Source: Euborellia annulipes
Lineage: Eukaryota > Arthropoda > Insecta > Dermaptera > Anisolabididae
DNA: 64,000 bases
Reading direction: 5' to 3'
Assembly: GCA_023213315.1 (NCBI GenBank)
Contig: JAKCPI010005306.1
Coordinates: forward strand, 1-64,000
The notes under the pieces were generated by a model. It made no database searches. It was given only the letters and a program-made list of their open reading frames with translations, and was not told where the DNA came from. Of this stretch, positions 54,838-64,000 are shown piece by piece (within the stretch, counting starts at the first letter, position 1; every line of letters starts with the position of its first letter). The position numbers and the translations under genes were made by a program.

Positions 54838-55742
54838 GGAACGAATGTATAGGTATAATTACCTAAATTATCTAATTAAACAGACCAATTTATTTTGATT
54901 TTGCTTAAATAATAAATATTTCTTATAGACCAAGTTTAAATATCAAAATAAATAGCTTCATATACATATATTTGAATTTATACCCGTATTAATTTAAAGT
55001 GAAATAAAGTTGTTATCACATACCTTCATATAGATGATTTTTAATTTGGTTAGTTGAATAGGAACTCCTCAGCAGAAAGGAAAGGCGATAAGAAACTCCG
55101 GGTCTGATAAGACTTAACAGACGGAGGTGTCAAGGATTTCCTATCCTGAGGAATATTCGTATATATAATAACACATCTGGAAAGGGAAGAAGGAAGGAAG
55201 GCTCAGAAGCACTGGAGAGGCTTTATCGATTGTCCAAACGGAACGCGAATTCCAGGGTGCAGGGGGTTGTGTGGCTGCACAGGGGACACTAATGAGCATG
55301 CCATCACCTGAATGCCTGCATTCCTCTGGATTAATTAAAATTGATTAATTAGGAAACGTGCGACTTCGACTTTTTTAAATCAATGTGAATCAAAACAAAA
55401 ACAAATTTGCATTTAAAGTTTATTTTAAAATAAAAATTAAAAGCCTCTCTCCCTTGGACCTTTGATAATTTCAATCTGATTGAATGAAAATATGAAGGTC
55501 TCAAGTAGTAGATTAAAAACCTATACAATAATCTGTCTCGAGACGTTTTGTGTTTTGCTTTATCTACCCATCATTGGCCTTTCATGAATTTTAGTTTTTT
55601 GGAAAACAATTGTTATTTGTTTCTTTGATGTAAGTGTGACATTTGTAGGGGGGTTTGTTTGTATATGATTAACTGTGACAGGGGGGGGGACCAGAATATC
55701 GTCAAAAAAGGTGTTATGTGGACGACCCCTATTCAGCTTCTC
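54838..55742. other. Unassigned; balanced repeat-free part at 55030-55345
   Basis: 55030-55345 has balanced composition and includes CACCTGAATGCCTGCATTCC and GATTAATTAAAATTGATTAA, a pattern seen in conserved non-coding DNA. No coding is seen. A G-run occurs at 55681-55690. Confidence 0.3.
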
Positions 55743-55795
55743 TCCCCTCACGGCTGACGTTTCGGCCCGAGGTCTAGACCATCTTCAGAGCCAGT
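55743..55795 (-). ncRNA. Hammerhead-like motif in a short element
   Basis: The minus strand at 55788-55757 reads CTGAAGA, one base, stem GGTC/GGCC (four pairs, one wobble), then GAAACGTCAGC. All strictly conserved core bases that can be checked (CTGANGA and GAAA) are present. Confidence 0.45.
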
Positions 55796-57230
55796 TGTCA
55801 ATAATCAAAATGTGTGGATATCATCAATTGTATAAATTTTAATAACAGTTTAGAAAAATAGTTGGAGTCAATATGGTCTTATTAAAAAATATATTGATTG
55901 ACGCTCACTTCATATTGTTAGAATTTTATTTTGGAATTTTCGGTAGGACCCGCTAATATCCTATTATCTAAAACCTTTTTTTTTCTTTAGAAAAATTTTC
56001 TCATGGGAAACGAACATCTGAGCCCTAGAACAAGCGACTTTTGACCCAGGAGTTTTTTCTCGCTTTGTTTTTTAAATTTTATTTAAGGCCTTTTCGGCAT
56101 TGGAGGCCCTTTAGACCCCGTCTCTATTTATTTAATTTGTTGGGTAGCCAATTTTTGTCGCTTGAGACGGTTTGCCAACCCTTGGCTCCTAGCACAAGAT
56201 GCAGAAACTTAACCACTGAATTATGCCCAAGATTTTTTTCCTCGCTTATCATGTCAGAATATTTTTTAAATAATCAGTCTTTGTTAAATTTTTTGTTGCG
56301 ATGATATTTATTGTCTAAATATCAATAATGAATCGTAATTTTATTTTCAAAATAAATATTTTCATTTGTTATTATCTAGATGACTGCCTTCCATCCATCA
56401 TTTATTAATTGACATAATTTAACTAATAAACAAAGCGCTATTATACTCTATTATGTAAAATAAACAAATCTTTCAGGTCTTTATTTTATTTTTCAGACAT
56501 TTGTTTGGCTTTATTACATTAAAAATTTTCATCATGGAAAAGCGTTTATAAAAGACAGATGTTCTCAAGGAGATGTAATAACTTTTCAAATATACAACAT
56601 TTTTCAAATATATATTATATTATTAGTAAAGGAATAATAATAATGTTTTGGCAAATTTAATATCTTTATTTCAAACAACTTGACATACTGACACATTTTA
56701 TTTGGCTTGTAGAATATTTTATCTTGTTTAAGCCTGGGTATTTTGATGAAATCCTCTCCCAAATAAAAATAACGCACCTTTTCAAACAAAAAATAAACAT
56801 TGATTTAATAAGAGGCCTAAAAATTCATTTTATTTATAAATATCTAGAGAAGAATTTATTATTTTGATGATTAAAATAAAAAAGCAGCCTCAAAAATGTT
56901 TAATTTAAACACGTGACACGTGAAAAAAAGTATAATCATTTTAATATCAAAAAAAAAAAAACGTTGATTATAAATGAGTCAAATTTTAATCAAAATAAAT
57001 CGGGGGATTATTTTATATATTAAATAGATTTGCATCAATTATGAATAATTGTAAGCTTATCTGATTTGTTAGTGAACTCTTATAAATCGGATTTAACGTA
57101 CTTTTTTTATAGAAAAAATTACTTTCATCCTTGACTATTTTACTAAGAAAGTGAAATTTAATAAAAAAAAAAACCCACCTTGAAATTTAATTGAAGCCAT
57201 GAACACAAATCTATTTATCTATATCTATAT
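55796..57230. other. Mostly unassigned AT-rich; SINE-B at 56083-56228
   Basis: Apart from SINE-B, this is AT-rich sequence without recognisable genes. Confidence 0.35.
56083..56228 (-). mobile_element. SINE-B with decayed tRNA-like head
   Basis: On the minus strand: a head GGGCATAATTCAGTGGTTAA (A-box-like) with a decayed B box (AAGGGTTGGCAAACC), then the body GGCTACCCAACAAATTAAAT, ACGGGGTCTAAAGGGCC and TCCAATGCCGAAAAGGCC. A second tRNA-derived family. Confidence 0.6.
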
Positions 57231-57231
57231 A

Positions 57232-57911
57232 TATAAAAATCTGGTGTGACTGGCGCACAGCACACAACTTTCTCTTACCTTCGGTAATCGAAAGTTGTGT
57301 ACTGTGCTTGTCACACCAGATTTTTTGTGTCGACATATATTTAGTTCCCGACAGTACGGAACATTTGAATTCAGATGTAAAATTTATAAGTATGGGAAAA
57401 TATTTATATTTTGTTACCATGGCAACCATTTCTCCTATCTTCCCTATGAAATACAAGAGTAAAGTGGTCTTCAGAAGATTTCAATCGCAAAATGAGAATA
57501 TACCTTTGAAAGAGCATCTAAAAAATAATTGATTTTTGAATTTTAAAAAAAATCGTTGAAGCAAATTTTGAGAAAATCGAAAAAAACTGAAAAAGTACAT
57601 CAGTAAAGTACTAGTAATCTTTGGCCGATTTTGATTAAAAGCTTATTTTTCCGGTCCCGGGGGGTGTTTAAGTTAAATATAGAATTTCATCCTCGTAGCT
57701 CAATTCCTTCATGCTTAAAATTGAACACAGACACACCCACACACCCCCCCCCCACACACAGACAGACCATGTCGCGAAAACCACTTTTTTGGATTCAGGG
57801 GACCTCAAAACGTGAAGATCCATCAAAATCTCGACATCGAATTTTTGACATGAATCCAATACTTTCTCTCTATATATATATTACATATATACATAGGTAA
57901 GAGAAAGTAAA
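57232..57911 (+). mobile_element. Family A, best full-length reference copy
   Basis: Head hairpin 57237-57326 (outer arms AAATCTGGTGTGAC/GTCACACCAGATTT, inner arms CACAACTTTC/GAAAGTTGTG). The body runs 57327-57720, then a CA/C-rich microsatellite 57724-57765, and the tail 57766-57911 with stem ACTTTCTC/GAGAAAGT and a TATATA-rich loop. The flank before it is TCTATATCTATATATATAAA, a Helitron-like 5' context. ACTTTCTCTTACC in the head and GGTAAGAGAAAGT in the tail form a 13-bp subterminal inverted pair. Frames on both strands mirror other copies and are not coding. Confidence 0.9.
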
Positions 57912-58029
57912 ATGAAATGGGAAAAACGTACGTAAGTATGTATATGTTCTATAGAAATCCGCAATTTTCAATGAAACTATTTGGAATTAAGTACACATAT
58001 AGAACATGGACCAGGGAGTAACGTAGTAG

Positions 58030-58460
58030 GCCTAAATCTCTTAAATGTTTTGGAAAATTAATTATAATCAAATTCCTTCAATATGGAAACACAAAATCTA
58101 CAAGTTGGCTTGGAAATTAGAGAGGCAGTTAGTTGCTCTATTACCAGCTTTCTGGGTATACGATTAGGAGCTATGGGAAGAGCTATACAGCAGTTGAAAA
58201 GAAGAAGAGTGCACGCATACGACTGACCCTTCAAACAGTCATAAATAGACCCTTTTGTGCTGTGCCCAGTCGGTACCCTGGCTTGAATTCAAGATCCTTG
58301 CTTAACATCTTAACACTTGCATTGCAACAAGAAAATCCCAAATTGGCAATAAACTTGCCCTCCGAAGGCGGGCTTTGCGACTCTTCTTCTTCTTTCTTCG
58401 CCTTTTCCCCCGCGGTGTGGTGTCGGCGGTTCATGGGTTTGTACGACCGGGAAGGAATAG
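58030..58460 (+). repeat. GC-richer repeat, twin of 21890-22260
   Basis: Inverted relative to the first copy: TTAATTATAATCAAATTCCT, AATATGGAAACACAAAATCT, CAAACAGTCATAAATAGACC, CTTAACATCTTAACACTTGC and AAACTTGCCCTCCGAAGGC. A 179-codon plus frame and a 156-codon minus frame overlap here (58133-58701). Composition explains their length, and neither has a recognisable domain. Confidence 0.55.
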
Positions 58461-58879
58461 AACAGACCGGCCCGTCGCACGGTCTGACGCCTGTTGAAAA
58501 TATAGAAGGGAAGGGACTGACTGATAAGCAAAGAACAGAAGTACTGCCAGTCCCAGCTAGGGCAGCTCGTGATCGCCATCCACGTACCCTCAAGATGTGG
58601 GCCCCTGAGCTAAAAGGGGGTTTTGCGACTAGTTTTACTGTATATAAAAATGCTCGCACTGAAGATGAATAGAACAGAGAAATATTTACAAAAAGAAGCA
58701 AATGTGATCTTTTACTGGCCTTATGAAAATTAATCTCAAAAGTTATTATTTTTTGTTTTATTCAATTTCAATACATTTATGAGATGTTGGGCTGGTAGGA
58801 TCCTAATTATTTCATGTAGTAATAACAACAACCCATTAATTAATGAAAGACTTTGGGAATATTATAATAGTAGAGATAA

Positions 58880-59400
58880 ATGAGTAAGCTAGTAAAAAAA
58901 TGAGTTTTTTTTATTTTGAGAGGAAATTTGGTTTAAAATGATTGAGTTTGATGGATTTTTGGTGAATAAAAGTGGTTTTGGAATGGTTGTTGTTGTGTGT
59001 CGTGTGTGTGTGTTGTCGTGTGTGTGTGTGTGTGTGTGTTGAACAAAATATCTAGAACGAAAAGAGTAGAGGTTGAAATTTATATTTAAGTTAGACCATG
59101 GGAGAACAAGTTTTGAAAAATTCGAAAAGAACTAGTATTTATGATGTTTTCAGTTTTTTCGATTTTTAAATTTGTCCAAGATTTTAAAATTAAAATCAAT
59201 TTTTAGATCTCAATAAAATGTATATTCTCATTGGATTGAAATCTTCTGAATTTGATTAGAAAAGATAGGAATTTTTATGGTGATGTAAATATAAATATTT
59301 GATTTAAATTTAATCTTGAAATCGAATGTTATGTCGAAATAAATAGAAAAATCGGAAAAGTAGATTAAAGAGAGAAAGTTGTGTGGAAGATTTTTTTTTT
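58880..59400 (-). mobile_element. C-depleted ghost of a family A copy
   Basis: Follows the family A order on the minus strand: GAGAGGAAATTTGG, TTGATGGAT, AAAAGTGGTTTTGG, a GT microsatellite (58995-59038), GAACAAAATATCTAGAACG, ATTTATATTTAAGTTAGACC, TCAATAAAATGTATATTCTC, GAAAAGATAGGAATTTT and GAGAGAAAGTTGTGTGG. Most C-containing pieces are missing as small gaps; 58921-58980 contains no C at all. This may be an assembly or base-calling artefact or an unusual decay. Confidence 0.7.
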
Positions 59401-59672
59401 TAGGTGATATTGAATCAAATAATTTAGAAAAATCACGAAATCTTTAGAAATAGTATATAAAAATATTTTTAAAATAAGAGTGTTTGTTTTTCTTTTTACT
59501 CTATGTTTTTTCTGCTAAAACATTGACTTTGACATTTTGATAAATAAGCTGAAGAAGTGGAGATAATAAACTGGAAACGTTAACAAATGTCAGCTCATTT
59601 TTTTTATTCATTTACTCTCGCTTTTTTTTACAACAAAATTATTTTTCAAATTTTATTAAAAAAAAGTAAAAA

Positions 59673-59818
59673 TAAATATTTTTTTTTTAACACTCACACT
59701 TTTTTCCCATTCACACAGTCTTTTCGGCAACTCGGGCCATATAAGACTTAAACGATAACCGTTATTATGAAAATATATATATCGGGGTCCAGGCATTATT
59801 ATTTTAAGCCATTTTTGA
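59673..59818 (-). mobile_element. SINE-A, 5'-truncated
   Basis: A T-run, AACACTCACACTTTTTTCCC, CTTTTCGGCAACTCGGGCC, CGATAACCGTTATT and TCGGGGTCCAGGCATT. The tRNA head is missing. It lies downstream of an isolated CTGAAGA...GAAACGTT motif (59533-59571). Confidence 0.75.
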
Positions 59819-61300
59819 GAGTTGAATTAATTAATTTGGAGCCTAGTCAAACATTCGATTCAACATATTCTTGATTTCCCGATCTGATATCGGGTCTGAT
59901 TCCATTTGATTTATAACAATTTAACGCATGTTTGTTTTATCAATTTCTGACATTTGGCCCAGAATTAATATTATTAAAGGCTAATCATTTAATCATCACG
60001 CTAGAGACAATTATTGTTATTTGCTCTCGCTGAGATTTAATAATCATTGATCTTTTTTTTTTTTAAATAATTAATTTGAAAGGCAAGCGACACAACTAGT
60101 CTATGATTTCGTGAAAATTTTTGACCTGATTAATATCTCTGTCCCGTACATACTTTACAAAGGGCATTATTGGATAGCCCCTTGAGGAAAATCCCGAGTT
60201 AATCGTCGTCCCTTCTAACCTAAGATGTCCCTTGAACAAGTTAAACGCTTGTCTCGAAGATAACATCAAAAGTTATTATCTAACAATTTTTAAATGAATT
60301 TATTTGCTAGTAAACTTTATTATTAGAGACTCGGCTGATTTGCATTTCGTCCGCGTTACTTCGACGCCTGGTTTAGTAATTGGTAATTATTTTTAATGAA
60401 GAGTCAGCCGAGCGAAAAACTTTTATTCCCAGTAACTTGGTTGGCACAGTAGAAAGTTGAATAGGATTCAAATTTTATTTAAAGGTGAATAAATAACTTC
60501 TTGTTTAGTATTAAAATATTTTCTCGCAATATTAATTTAAAAAAGAAATTTTTTTTATTAAACCACGTAAATTATTGAACAATGTAAGTCAGAGTTAGAA
60601 CAAGAAAAGTTCTAATGGGACTTGATCTTTGTTAAGTCAGTCAAATGACAGAGACCTACGCTGCTATTTCGATTTAAATTATTTGATGTGGTGCACTTTG
60701 AAGCCTATTTTATTTTATTGTCTACCCGACGTCACTCAGGGGCTCACATTTTTAATTATGATTGAATTGAACTACTATCTTTGATTAAATGATGATCCAT
60801 CCATAGGTATTATGGATTAATAAACAAAACATAAATTAACTGTTTATCGGTGAAACAAAATAACAAGGAATGTGAATGAAATGAAAAAGTAAAGAAAGTG
60901 AGAAAAGCAATAAATCGAAATGCATTCCATTCCAATTCAAACTGAGAGTTTGTCTAATTTTAAAATGTCCTTTTCATAAATAAACATTCATTTCTAACTT
61001 CTATAGAGAAATATTTTTCCATTAGTTGTCAGATTTTTTTTTTTATTTAGTTAGGAAAAATAGAACCAAATTACCCTAATCTTATAAATAATATTTTTGA
61101 TGAGAAAAAAGAACCCTGAATTTTCGTAATATTTGAATACCACAATAGAATTTGTGATTTATGAATGGATAAATGCAGGCTTGGAATGTATCATGGTTGA
61201 ATCATAGAGGCGTATTCAAAGACCTTTTCCTCAAAAAAAAGTCCGAGGGAAAAATTGAAAATTTCCTATACGAATACAATGTGATGTGGGCTGCCTGAGT
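59819..61300. promoter_or_regulatory. Long repeat-free region with homeodomain-type motifs
   Basis: No repeat family from this window is present. Balanced patches contain TAATTGGTAATTATTTTTAA (about 60379-60398), GATTTGCAT, a CTCGGCTGA/TCAGCCGAG inverted pair (60331-60339, 60405-60413) and many TAAT cores. This is typical of conserved non-coding DNA near developmental genes. Function is inferred only. Confidence 0.25.
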
Positions 61301-61664
61301 GTTGCATTCAGTGGCGTATTCAGGGGGGCCCAGGGCCCCCCCCCAAAGCCTTCTCCAAAACAAAAAAATACCTAATGTTTTCCCTAATGATTTTTTTTTT
61401 TAAATAATAATTTTATTAACTCTCATAAATTCTAAAATCTAACAAAAAACATAAATAATTGAAAAATCTCTAATATTTACGAATTTTGTATTAAAATTAT
61501 TTTTTATTTCAAGAAAAAAAAATTTTTTTTATTTGTTTTTTATTTATAATTATTATATTATCTAAAAAAATTTCTCCACCTTAAGTTTCTTGGAGAAGGG
61601 GGGGGGGTTTCATAAAACTTTTGGCCCCCCCCCCAAGCAACCTGGCTACGCTACTGGTTGCATT
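61301..61664. mobile_element. hAT-type MITE, 348 bp, perfect 8-bp target duplication
   Basis: GTTGCATT at 61301-61308 repeats at 61657-61664. Ends CAGTGGCGTATTCAGG and, inverted, CAGTAGCGTAGCCAGG, bordered by G- and C-runs. AT-rich interior, no coding. Confidence 0.88.
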
Positions 61665-61711
61665 AATGAAAAATCAAGTTTAACTTTAGAAATTTATTTA
61701 ATTTCTTTAAA

Positions 61712-61793
61712 AAATCAAACTGAAATAAATAGGGACGGGGACTAAATAGCCTCAGATGCTGAAAATGACTCTAAACAAATAAAAAAAAAATCT
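61712..61793 (+). mobile_element. SINE-B 3' part
   Basis: GAAATAAATAGGGACGGGGA, CTAAATAGCCTCAGATGCTG, AAAATGACTCTAAACAAAT and an A-run. Confidence 0.6.
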
Positions 61794-62399
61794 GTATTTT
61801 GGAATTTTAGATATCGAACCAATAGCTTCAACAATCCGATAAACTGTCAATAAGCCTGGCTTGAAGGTTTAAAACGGTGGGTGGTTTTTTTAACAACCCT
61901 CCCCCCCCAATAAAAAACCCCCCCTTGGGGAAAAAAGGGGGGGGGTTTTCCAGCTATTTAAATAGCTGAAGGTCAAACACCATGTATTTCCCCATAGGGA
62001 GGCTATTTTAATGTTGGGGTAGGTAAGTTATCAAAACGACCCATTGTTTCGATAAAGTTATAAGGACTTATTATAGAATCAATAAAGATATACAGTAGAT
62101 ATGTCAGCTATTGGTTCGATAAGCTTATTTTCTAGTAGCGGGGCATTAATCTCTCAAGTATAGACTCTAGTTGGATGGGTTAAATGATACACTACGTGAT
62201 ATATTTCAAGTTTTTATTGGTGAAATAATACACTTTATACGTATTGGAGCATTCATTTTGTGTAGATTACAGAAATAAAGTGGGTATTATTCCACTACAA
62301 AAGCTTGAAACATATTACCGAGTGTATCATTTATTTTTTTTTAAATGATGCCACTTATAACCCGCTTGGCCTTTCTTATGATTATAATTTTTTTTCACA
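61794..62399. other. Unassigned; homopolymer cluster at 61870-61950
   Basis: A dense set of G-, C-, T- and A-runs (61870-61950) that partly mirror each other, then AT-rich sequence without a recognised feature. Confidence 0.4.
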
Positions 62400-62656
62400 C
62401 CCTAAATGTATTTCGAAGTTTACTTGTTGCAGGATTCAGATGGAATTGAATGACTTATATTAAAAAATTATTTTATACAAAAATTTTTTTATTTTTCAGG
62501 AATTACAACCATGACGACTGGTTTGCGCAAATTTCCCAGTTTCGGTCACCATATGTGACCATCATCAGGCCTAAAAAATTAAGATACATTATAAACATAT
62601 GGTGACCGAAACTGGGAAAATTGCGCAAACCGAGTAAACTTCGAAATACATTTAGT
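62400..62656. mobile_element. Palindromic element with the best hammerhead-like motif
   Basis: Outer arms TAAATGTATTTCGAAGTTTA (62404-62423) pair with 62635-62654. Inner arms (62521-62555 and 62597-62631) pair over about 34 bp. The left inner arm holds a complete hammerhead-like motif on the minus strand; the right arm repeats its GGTGACCGAAACTGG part inverted. The layout suggests two inverted LTR-like ends of a Penelope-like element with its coding part lost. Confidence 0.65.
62509..62572 (-). ncRNA. Hammerhead ribozyme-like motif, type I layout
   Basis: In order on the minus strand: CTGATGA (62568-62562); one extra base; stem II GGTCAC/GTGACC with an ATATG-type loop; GAAA; stem III CTGG/CCAG around a 14-nt loop; then UC at 62517-62516 as the expected cleavage site. 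Stem I starts GUC against GGC (three pairs, one wobble). All core bases match the hammerhead consensus CUGANGA...GAAA...UH; the extra base before stem II is the only deviation. Confidence 0.55.
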
Positions 62657-63695
62657 GAGTTATATAATCTTGTACATCCTCAAAGTCAAATAATTTTTTT
62701 TTTTTTTATTATTTATTTTTCATATTGTATTTACATTGAAATTTAAAACTTTTCGGAAATTAATTTTAGTAATGTGAGATTTATCATTTGACCTCTGAGC
62801 AAATTCACAAAGGTGAGAGAAGAATGAATCTGTTATAATATGAATTTGCTCTCTCTCTCTCTCTGCTCAAATCCCAAACATGTCCTAAAATTTAAATTAT
62901 TCATTCGCAATTTTATCGTACATTACTTATCTCTTCATTTCACAGAGATATGGGCGTAGTAAATATAAGGAGGAAGAAAAGGATTTAGAGAAGGATTCAT
63001 ACCTTCGATAAAATTTTTTCATTGTTTTTTGAATTCACAGATCATGAAAATTTAATATAGTAATTTAAAATTGAATTTGTTTTATTTTAAATAAAATAAA
63101 GCATTTGTGGAAGGGGGGGGGGCGGTGCAAGAATCATCTCTTTAAAAACCTGAAATATTTCGGTGCAAGAAAGGATTATCTTGGAGTTTTTCTCATAAAT
63201 TACTGAAGAAAAAAAATAATGATGAGTGGGAAAAACATTTGGAAATTTATAGGAGAGTTCCATGATTGTGATGATGATTCGTGCAAAATTTCAGCAATCG
63301 GATAACGCAGGCAACGATTATGAACGGAAAGGAAAAGCAGGAACTTAAATCGGCTCTCCTGAAAATTCGCTTTTTTTGAGTTAGACCAGTCTTGAACTGG
63401 ACCGACAATATTTTACCCGGAGTCACATGTATTGTAGGCCCAAACTTATATATTATTTTTAAGCATTTATGTGGTATTTTGATTATTATTTTTTTTTTTA
63501 AATTTTATATCGCTTATATTTGAAAAAAAATTAACGAAAACAAAGCAAGAATTATTGGTTCCTAAAAGCATATTTAACAAATTTTTTTTTAATATTAATT
63601 TTCACTTTTTGCTCTTTTAAGCGATAAAGCAATTAAAATTTATATTCAAATTAAATTATAAACAAATTTCCCACCCCTTGTGTGAGCTCACTCAC
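62657..63695. other. Unassigned AT-rich sequence
   Basis: A CT microsatellite (62850-62864) and a G-run (63111-63122). No gene recognised; intron-like if the next entry is an exon. Confidence 0.35.
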
Positions 63696-63738
63696 CATCT
63701 TCCGGGATGTTGCTGTCATGGTCCGTCCATTCCGAGAA
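63696..63738 (-). CDS. Candidate 43-nt coding exon
   Basis: On the minus strand, a T-rich acceptor (TTTTTTTTTCGTTTCAG) is followed by 43 nt and a strong donor GTGAGT. The frame without stops reads FSEWTDHDSNIPED, hydrophilic and acidic. GC content is far above the flanks. Strong sites at both ends and a non-multiple-of-three length fit an internal exon of a gene lying on the minus strand beyond the window. I do not recognise the protein. Confidence 0.45.
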
Positions 63739-63741
63739 CTG

Positions 63742-64000
63742 AAACGAAAAAAAAAATCCTATATAACAAAAATAAAATTAACATAACATAAAATGGTATT
63801 TATATAAAATTCATTCTTTTCTCTTTCGTTTATTTATTTTGATTAAAGTTTAATTTAATTTAATTATTTATTTTTTATTTATTTTTTAATTTTTTTCTTT
63901 TTTAAATTAAATAGGTTTGTTATTAGACTTATAGGGTTTATAAAATTGTATTAGAAGAATGAATTTCAATATAAAACTTAATCAAGAGCAAAATGAAAAT
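63742..64000. other. Unassigned AT-rich sequence
   Basis: T-rich on the minus strand upstream of the candidate exon, consistent with intron. Nothing else is visible. Confidence 0.35.

Noticed and set aside
1237..57532. Similar peptides (for example MYFIGKIGEMVAMVTKYKYF) predicted at 1313, 32370 and 57211
   Set aside because: They are translations of the family A body. Frames are open on both strands and broken in most copies, so similarity reflects repeat ancestry and not protein selection.
58133..58701. Overlapping 179-codon (plus) and 156-codon (minus) open frames, the longest in the window
   Set aside because: They lie in a repeat with an inverted twin at 21890-22260 where the frame is not kept. 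Both strands are open because of GC-richer composition, and neither peptide shows a domain.
59533..59571. CTGAAGA ... GAAACGTT as another hammerhead
   Set aside because: The stem between the two cores has at most three pairs and the region borders the C-depleted patch, so the sequence itself is doubtful.

Overview
This is a eukaryotic, strongly AT-rich window made almost entirely of non-coding repeats. I find no complete protein-coding gene. The sequence suggests an arthropod or other invertebrate: the tail of one SINE is made of CCTAA units, three promoter-like blocks begin with a TCAGT initiator, splice-type GTAAGT and T-rich-AG signals occur, and most DNA belongs to short non-autonomous transposons. 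The species cannot be named from the sequence.

The dominant component is one family, called 'family A' here. It is about 0.68 kb long when complete and appears in roughly 25 full or broken copies on both strands. It has a head hairpin (TCTGGTGTGAC pairing with GTCACACCAGA), an AT-rich body, a variable CA microsatellite and a tail hairpin (ACTTTCTC pairing with GAGAAAGT). The head and tail share a 13-bp inverted motif. This layout resembles Helentron/DINE-1-like elements. The second component is a tRNA-derived SINE ('SINE-A', about 0.23 kb, with A and B boxes, usually minus strand). At least four other tRNA-like SINE types are also present.

Layout: 0.9-2.6 kb, family A with two SINEs nested in it. 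2.9-4.4 kb, a promoter-like block split by a 1.07-kb foldback. 5.2-7.5 kb, family A, a candidate exon and hammerhead-like palindromes. 8.7-11.2 kb, family A, SINE and hAT pieces. 10.1-14.6 kb, a nested inverted duplication. 14.6-18.4 kb, family A, SINE, hAT and mariner MITEs. 18.9-23.5 kb, a second candidate exon and a degenerate tandem array. 24-28.4 kb, SINEs, three hAT MITEs (one with a minisatellite) and a Harbinger-like MITE in a foldback. 28.4-31.9 kb, mostly unassigned. 32.1-34.6 kb, family A in family A with a 1.17-kb CCCG-ended element. 35.9-38.0 kb, a pogo-like element holding a second copy of that element. 38.2-40.5 kb, mariner-like MITE, SINE and foldback. 42.6-46.4 kb, family A, a second CCCG-ended type and a hAT element. 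51-54.4 kb, SINE, nested family A and a mini-Helitron. 57.2-59.8 kb, the best full family A copy, a GC-richer repeat and a C-depleted ghost copy. 61.3-62.7 kb, a hAT MITE and a hammerhead-like palindrome. 63.7 kb, one plausible short coding exon on the minus strand.

Nested insertions give empty sites for many elements, so target-site duplications can be read directly: 13 bp and 9 bp for SINE-A, 8 bp for hAT, TA for mariner/pogo, TAA for the Harbinger-like MITE, and 2 bp of varying sequence for the CCCG-ended elements. The window is most simply intronic or intergenic DNA of a large repeat-rich genome. A few repeat-free islands dense in homeodomain-type TAAT cores may be regulatory.
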